From: Phascolarctos cinereus
Lineage: Eukaryota; Chordata; Mammalia; Diprotodontia; Phascolarctidae
Direction: 5' to 3'
DNA length: 64,000 nt
Assembly: GCF_002099425.1 (NCBI RefSeq)
Contig: NW_018344185.1
Coordinates: 1,034,001 to 1,098,000, forward strand
The translations under genes were made by a program, and so were the position numbers. The notes beneath the pieces are model-generated. The model searched no databases. It saw nothing but the letters and a program-made list of their open reading frames with translations, and had not been told where the DNA came from. Of this stretch, positions 59,406-64,000 are shown one piece after another (within the stretch, counting starts at the first letter, position 1; every line of letters starts with the position of its first letter).

Positions 59406-61336
59406 GTGAATGGGGGGAGGGCACAGCCAAGATGGCAGAGTAAAAGCAGTGACTTCCTTGAGCTCTCTTTCAAACCACTCCAAATACCTGTTTTAAAAAA
59501 TGACTAAACAAATTCTAGAGCATCAGAACCCACAAAAAGACAGAGTGAAACAAATTTCCAGTCCAAGACAAACTGGATGGTTGATGGGAAAGGATTAATG
59601 TGCCAGGCTGGAAGAGAAGCAAAGTTCAGCATGGCCATGCAGGCAAAGACAGGGGCCCAGTAAACATGGAGCAGGCCTTAGGCACTGAATCACTGGCAGC
59701 TGTGGTGGTTTCCAGACTTCTCAACCCACAAACACCAAAACGACTTAGACGGTCAGTAGGAAAGGTCTGTTGGACCTTGGTGAGAGAGGAGCATGGTCTG
59801 GCCCCAGCCCCAGGGTGCTAGCAGCAGCAGCTGCTTCTGGAGCCCTCAGCCCACAGCTGATCAGAGGGGGGTTGCAGGAATTTATTTGCTGGTGCTAAGG
59901 CAGGATTATGTTGCTTTTCTCATGCTTGGATCTGGGTCATAGTTCTGGGTGGTCATCCTGGGGCAAGGAGGAACACTGGTGTTGCAAAGCTTGTGGCATG
60001 GTGAAGAGGGAATCTTCCTCACAGTTCCAAGGCAGAAAAGAATGCTTGTGGTCACTCACAGACCAGAGCACAGGCCAGGAAAGGAGTAAATACCTGTCCT
60101 TTGATTATACCACTTTGGAAGAGCTGAAAATTTATGGGTCCTTGTAAATAGCTGCACAAAACTTCTGAAGCTTGGGACAGTATACCCTCCACACTGGAAG
60201 CAAAGCCCTACCTTAACAAAGAGTTAAAAGTCAAGCAATTGGCTGGGACCTTGAGCAAATGGAGGGAAAAAAACTCAGACAATAGAATCTTTGGTGACAA
60301 AGAAGGTCAAGACATACAATCAGAAGAAGACAACAAAGTCAAAGCTCCCACATCCAAAGCCCCTAAGAAAAACCATGAATTGGTTCCAGGCCATGGAAGA
60401 GCTCAAAAGACCAGAGATGAATAGAAAATTTGATTCAAATACAAGACTAAAGAGAAGCATGAAAAGGTAATCAGGAAAGAGAAACCATAAGGGACTTATT
60501 AAAGTTAAACTGTTTACATTCCTACATGGAAAGATGATATTTGTAACTCATGAGACCTTTATTAGTATTAGGGTAGTTGGAGGGAATATATGTAGATAGA
60601 GAACACAGGGTGAATTGAAGATGAAGGGGTGATATCTAAAAAAATAAAATTAAGGGTGAGAGGATTGTACCCGTAGGAGAAAGGGAGAGATAGAATGAGG
60701 AAAATTATTTCACATAAAAGAGGCAAGAAAAAGCTTTTACAGTGGAGGTGAAGGGGGGGAAGGTAAGAGGGAATGAGTGAATCTAACTTTCATTGGATTT
60801 GGCTTAAGAAATGAATAACATACACACTTAATTGGGCATGGAAATCTATGTTACCTATAGGACAGGGTCAAAGGAGAGAATAGAAAAAAAAGGGGGAGTG
60901 GGATAGGATGGAGGGAAATATAGTTAGTCTTCCACAATATGACTATTATGGAAGTGTTTTGCATGACTATACATGTATAACCTACATCAAATTGCTTGCC
61001 TTCTCATTGAAGGTGGATTTGGAGGAAGGAAGGGAGAGAATTTGGAACTCAAAGTTTTAAAAACAAAGAAATTTGTTTTCACATGCACCTGGAAAATAAG
61101 ATATACAGGCAATGGTGTACAGATATCTATCCTGCCATACAGAAAAATAGAAAAGGAAGGGGATAAGAAAAGGGGGGTGGAGTGAAAAAAGGGGGGGCAG
61201 ATTGGGGTAAGGGGTATTCAGAACACACACCATATGTGGGGGAGGGGAGAGATGGGGCAAAAATTTGAAACTCAAAATCTTGTGGAAGTCATTGTTGAAA
61301 ACTAAAAATTAATTAATTAATTAATTAATCAAAACA
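59406..61336 (+). mobile_element. HAL1-like element copy C, internally deleted
   Basis: 5' UTR starts about 59,412 (GGGCACAGCCAAGATGGCAG). The pre-ORF1 region is as in copy A. ORF1 begins normally (QSEEDNKVKAPTSKAPKKN) to GAGCTCAAAA at about 60,406, then passes straight into AGACCAGAGATGAATAGAAA, which belongs to the last codons of ORF1. About 890 bp, nearly all of ORF1, is missing compared with copy A (22,712 to 23,584). The 3' UTR is complete to GTTGAAAACTAAAAATTAAT and an (ATTA)n tail. It sits inside ORF1 of L1 copy E. I found no clean target duplication. It could not make ORF1 protein. Confidence 0.88.
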
Positions 61337-63176
61337 TTTAAGCTCAAAAAGGTTAAAAATCAATTAAGTGAGGCTGAGGAAAAATTGGGGAAAAAATGCA
61401 AATGATGAAAGGAAATTATGAAAAAAAATTCAATGTCTTGGTAATTATATCACAAAGATACTGAAGAAAATAACACCTCAAAAACCCAACTTGGAAAAGT
61501 GATAAAAGAAGCATAAAATTCTAATGAAGAGAAGACCTCTTTAGAAAGCATAATTGGCCAAATGGAACAGGGGATACAAAAGTTCAATGAAAAAAGAAAA
61601 AAAACACAATTTCTTCAAAATTAGAATGGGGTAGGTAGAGACTAATGATTCCATGACACATCTAGAAGCAATAAAACAGAATCAAAAGAATGAAAAAAAA
61701 ATAGAATGAAATGTGAAATATCTCATTGGAAAAAAACAATTGTCTTGGAAAACAGATCTAGGAAAAATCATATAAGAATTATTGGATTACCTAAAAGCCA
61801 TGAAACAAAATGAGCCTAGACATCATTTTTCAAAATATTATCAAGGAAAACTACCATGGTATTCTAGTATCTGAGGATGAAATAGAAATTGAAAGAATCC
61901 ATTAATCACCTTCTGAAAGAGAACCCAACAATCTTAGTGAAATGGATGAATATTTACAAAAATATAAGATTATTAGAAGAACAAATAAAATACTTAAATA
62001 ACTCCATTTCAGAAAAAAAAAAAAAGAAATTGAACAAGTCATCAGTGAACTCCCTAAAAAAAAAATCTACAGGGCCAGATGGACTTACAAGTGAATTCTA
62101 TCATACATTTGAAGAATAATTAATTACAATGCTATGTAAACTATTTGGGAAAATAGGTAAGAAAGGAGTGCTATCAGATTCTTTTTATAATACAAATATA
62201 GTGTTGATACCTAAACTGGGAAGAGCCAAAACAGAAAAAGGAAATTATAGACCAATTTCCCTAATCAATATAGAGGCAAAAATTTTAAATAAAATATTAG
62301 CAAAGAGACTACAGCAACTTGTCAAGAGGATGATACACTATGAACAGGTAGGATTTGTACCAAGAGTGTAGGGTTGGTTCAATATTAGGAAAACTATCAG
62401 CATAATTGGCCATATCAACAACAAAACTAACAGAAATCATATGATTATTTCAATAGCTACAGCATAAGTTTTTAACAAAATACAACACCCATTTCTATTA
62501 AAAAACTAGAGAGTATAGGAATAAATGGAATCTTCCTTAAAATGATAAGTAGCATCTATTTAAACTATCAGAAAGCTTTATATGTAATGGGAATAAGCTA
62601 GAAGCATTTCCAATAAAATAAGGGGTGAAACAAGGATGGCCATTATCACCACTGTTATTCAATATTGTACTAGAAATGTTAACTTTAGCAATGAGAAGAA
62701 AAAGAAATTGAAGGAATTAGAAAAGGCAAAGAAGAAACAAAGCTATCACTCTTTGCAGGTGATATGATGACATACTTAGAGAATCCTTGGAGAAGCAACA
62801 ACAACAATGAAAAACTACTTGAAATAATAAACAACTTTAGCGAAGTTGCAGGACATAAAACAAACCCACATAAATCATCAACATTTCTACATATTATTCA
62901 CAAAGCCCAATAGCAAGAGACAGAGAAATTCCATTTGAAGTTACTATAGACAATATAAAATATTTGGGAATCTACCTGTCAAGACAAAATCAGGAACTAT
63001 ATGAACACAATTACAAAACACATTTCACACAAATAAAGTCAGAGCTAAATAATTGGAAAAGAAAATATTGGTTGCTCATGGGTAGGCCGAACTAATATAA
63101 TAAAAATGACAATTCCACCTAAATTAATTTACTTATTTAGTGCCACACCAATCAAACCAACAAAAATTATTTTATT

Positions 63177-63326
63177 GCGAGGCAGTTAGGTGGCACAGTG
63201 AATTGACCTCCAGCTTTGGAGTCAGGAGGACCTGAGTTCAAATACAGCCTCAGACACTTGACACTTATTAGCCATGTGACCCTGGACAAGTAATTTAACC
63301 CCTACTGCCACAACAAAAAAAAAATT
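63177..63326 (+). mobile_element. Short CORE-SINE, WSINE1-like, inside L1 copy E
   Basis: GGCAGTTAGGTGGCACAGTG, A box TGGCACAGTG, B box GTTCAAATAC, CORE GTGACCCTGGACAAGTAATT, AACCCCTACTGCC, then an A-rich tail. It splits the L1 phrase ATTATTTTAT / AGAGCTAGAAAAAATAATAA. The flanking duplication is short and A/T-rich, so not certain. Confidence 0.9.
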
Positions 63327-64000
63327 CCTAGAGCTAGAAAAAATAATAAAATTTATCTGGGAACAATTCCAAGTGAATTAATGAAAAGAAATGTAAGGGA
63401 AGATGGCCTAACCATACTAGATCTTAAATGGTATTATAAAGCAGCAATCATCAAAACTACTCAGTGCTCGCTAAGAAATAGAATGCTGGATTAGTGGAAC
63501 AGGTTATACGCACAAGACATAGTACTCAGTGACTACAGTAACTGACTGTTTGATAAACCCAAAGATTCCAGCTTCTGGGATAAAAACTCACAATTTAACA
63601 AAAACTGCTAGGAAAACTGGAAAATATCATAGCAGAAACTAGGCATAGACCAACATTTTATACTGTAGAAACACCAAGATAAAATCAATGTGAGTACACG
63701 ATTTAGATATAAAATCTGATACTATAAGCAACTTAGGAGAGCAAGGAATAGTTCAGCTGTCAGATTTATGGAGAATGGAAGAATTTATGACTATTATGAA
63801 ATGTAAAATGGATAATTTTGATTACATTAAATTGGAAAGATTTTGCATAAACAAAGCTAATGCAACCAAGATTAAAAGTGTCTCTGATAAAGGCCTAATT
63901 TCAAAAATATTTAGAGAGCTGAGTCAAATTTATAAGAATACAAGTCATTCCCAAATTGATAAATGATCAAATGCTATGAACAGGCAATTTTCAGATGAAG

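Larger units (their letters stand above)
58970..64000 (+). mobile_element. L1 copy E, nested, runs off right edge
   Basis: Starts in 5' UTR-type sequence near 58,970. The ORF1 start is at about 59,268 (MSKKQANKQK), with the block KITMVTRKFKTQKSEKDNKV. HAL1-like copy C interrupts ORF1 at 59,406-61,336. ORF1 resumes (coiled coil, then IGLPKSHE-like) to about 61,925, where it jumps into ORF2 just before the [64 protein letters not shown]. The catalytic box reads FAGDMMTY (about 62,752-62,775), so the first Asp is Gly. The C-terminal part includes MKCKMDNFDYIKLERFCINK and SDKGLISKIFRELSQIYKN at the right edge. The endonuclease is absent. Long RT frames remain open (80 and 76 codons), so it is not the oldest copy here. 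Confidence 0.9.

Overview
The window reads as a mammalian, very probably marsupial, gene-poor region. The evidence is: (i) six tRNA-headed SINEs of the marsupial CORE-SINE kind, two with a Bov-B/RTE-like tail (Mar-1-like) and four with a short A-rich tail (WSINE1-like); (ii) several marsupial-type L1 copies; (iii) ORF1-only L1 relatives (HAL1-like); (iv) many old MIR/Ther-1, L2 and CR1/L3 relics. The SINE variants do not settle whether it is an American or an Australian marsupial. I see no host protein-coding gene, tRNA, rRNA, CRISPR array or bacterial feature. All family names come from recognising motifs in the sequence and from memory, not from a database search.

Layout. 1-5.9 kb: a plus-strand L1 (copy A) that enters from the left edge, carries a (GATATA)n expansion, and is broken by a decayed hAT transposase gene related to ZBED5/SCAND3. 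A small hAT MITE with the same end sequence lies 1.9 kb further on. 6-9.5 kb: MIR, a Mar-1-like SINE, a 270-bp compound microsatellite and an L2-like tail. 9.5-11 kb: an ERV LTR fossil with an L1 3' end inserted into it (15-bp duplication), followed by probable ERV leader with a SINE inserted. 12.7-18.4 kb: two minus-strand L1 copies (B and C) and a second LTR of the same family; copy B has lost most of ORF2 and carries an unidentified ~119-bp retroposon. 18.5-21.3 kb: mostly unique DNA, then L2. 21.4-24.6 kb: L1 tail plus HAL1-like copy A, together splitting an older L2-like repeat. 25-27.3 kb: a long L2 copy with a reverse-transcriptase frame open for 219 codons. 27.8-46 kb: a Mar-1-like SINE, scattered MIR/L2/CR1, an L1 tail pair, a third LTR of the first family, another candidate LTR, and the largest unique stretches.

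46.3-48.5 kb: HAL1-like copy B, minus strand, with a perfect 12-bp target duplication. 51.3-53 kb: an old L1 tail, then a solo LTR sitting in a large TA/TG repeat field. 53.9-64 kb: a nested stack in which L1 copy D (starting at its 5' UTR) carries a SINE with a long AAAG tail; L1 copy E starts inside the ORF2 of D; HAL1-like copy C, an internally deleted form, sits inside the ORF1 of E; another SINE sits in the ORF2 of E, which leaves through the right edge.

Nothing here works together as a pathway. The coherent story is parasitic: L1 supplied the machinery that the short-tailed SINEs and ORF1-only HAL1-like elements probably used, RTE probably did so for Mar-1, and L2 for MIR. Candidates for something undescribed are the ORF1-only L1 relatives with their deletion derivative, the small retroposon at 15.6 kb, and the tandem-repeat-bearing LTR near 42.7 kb.
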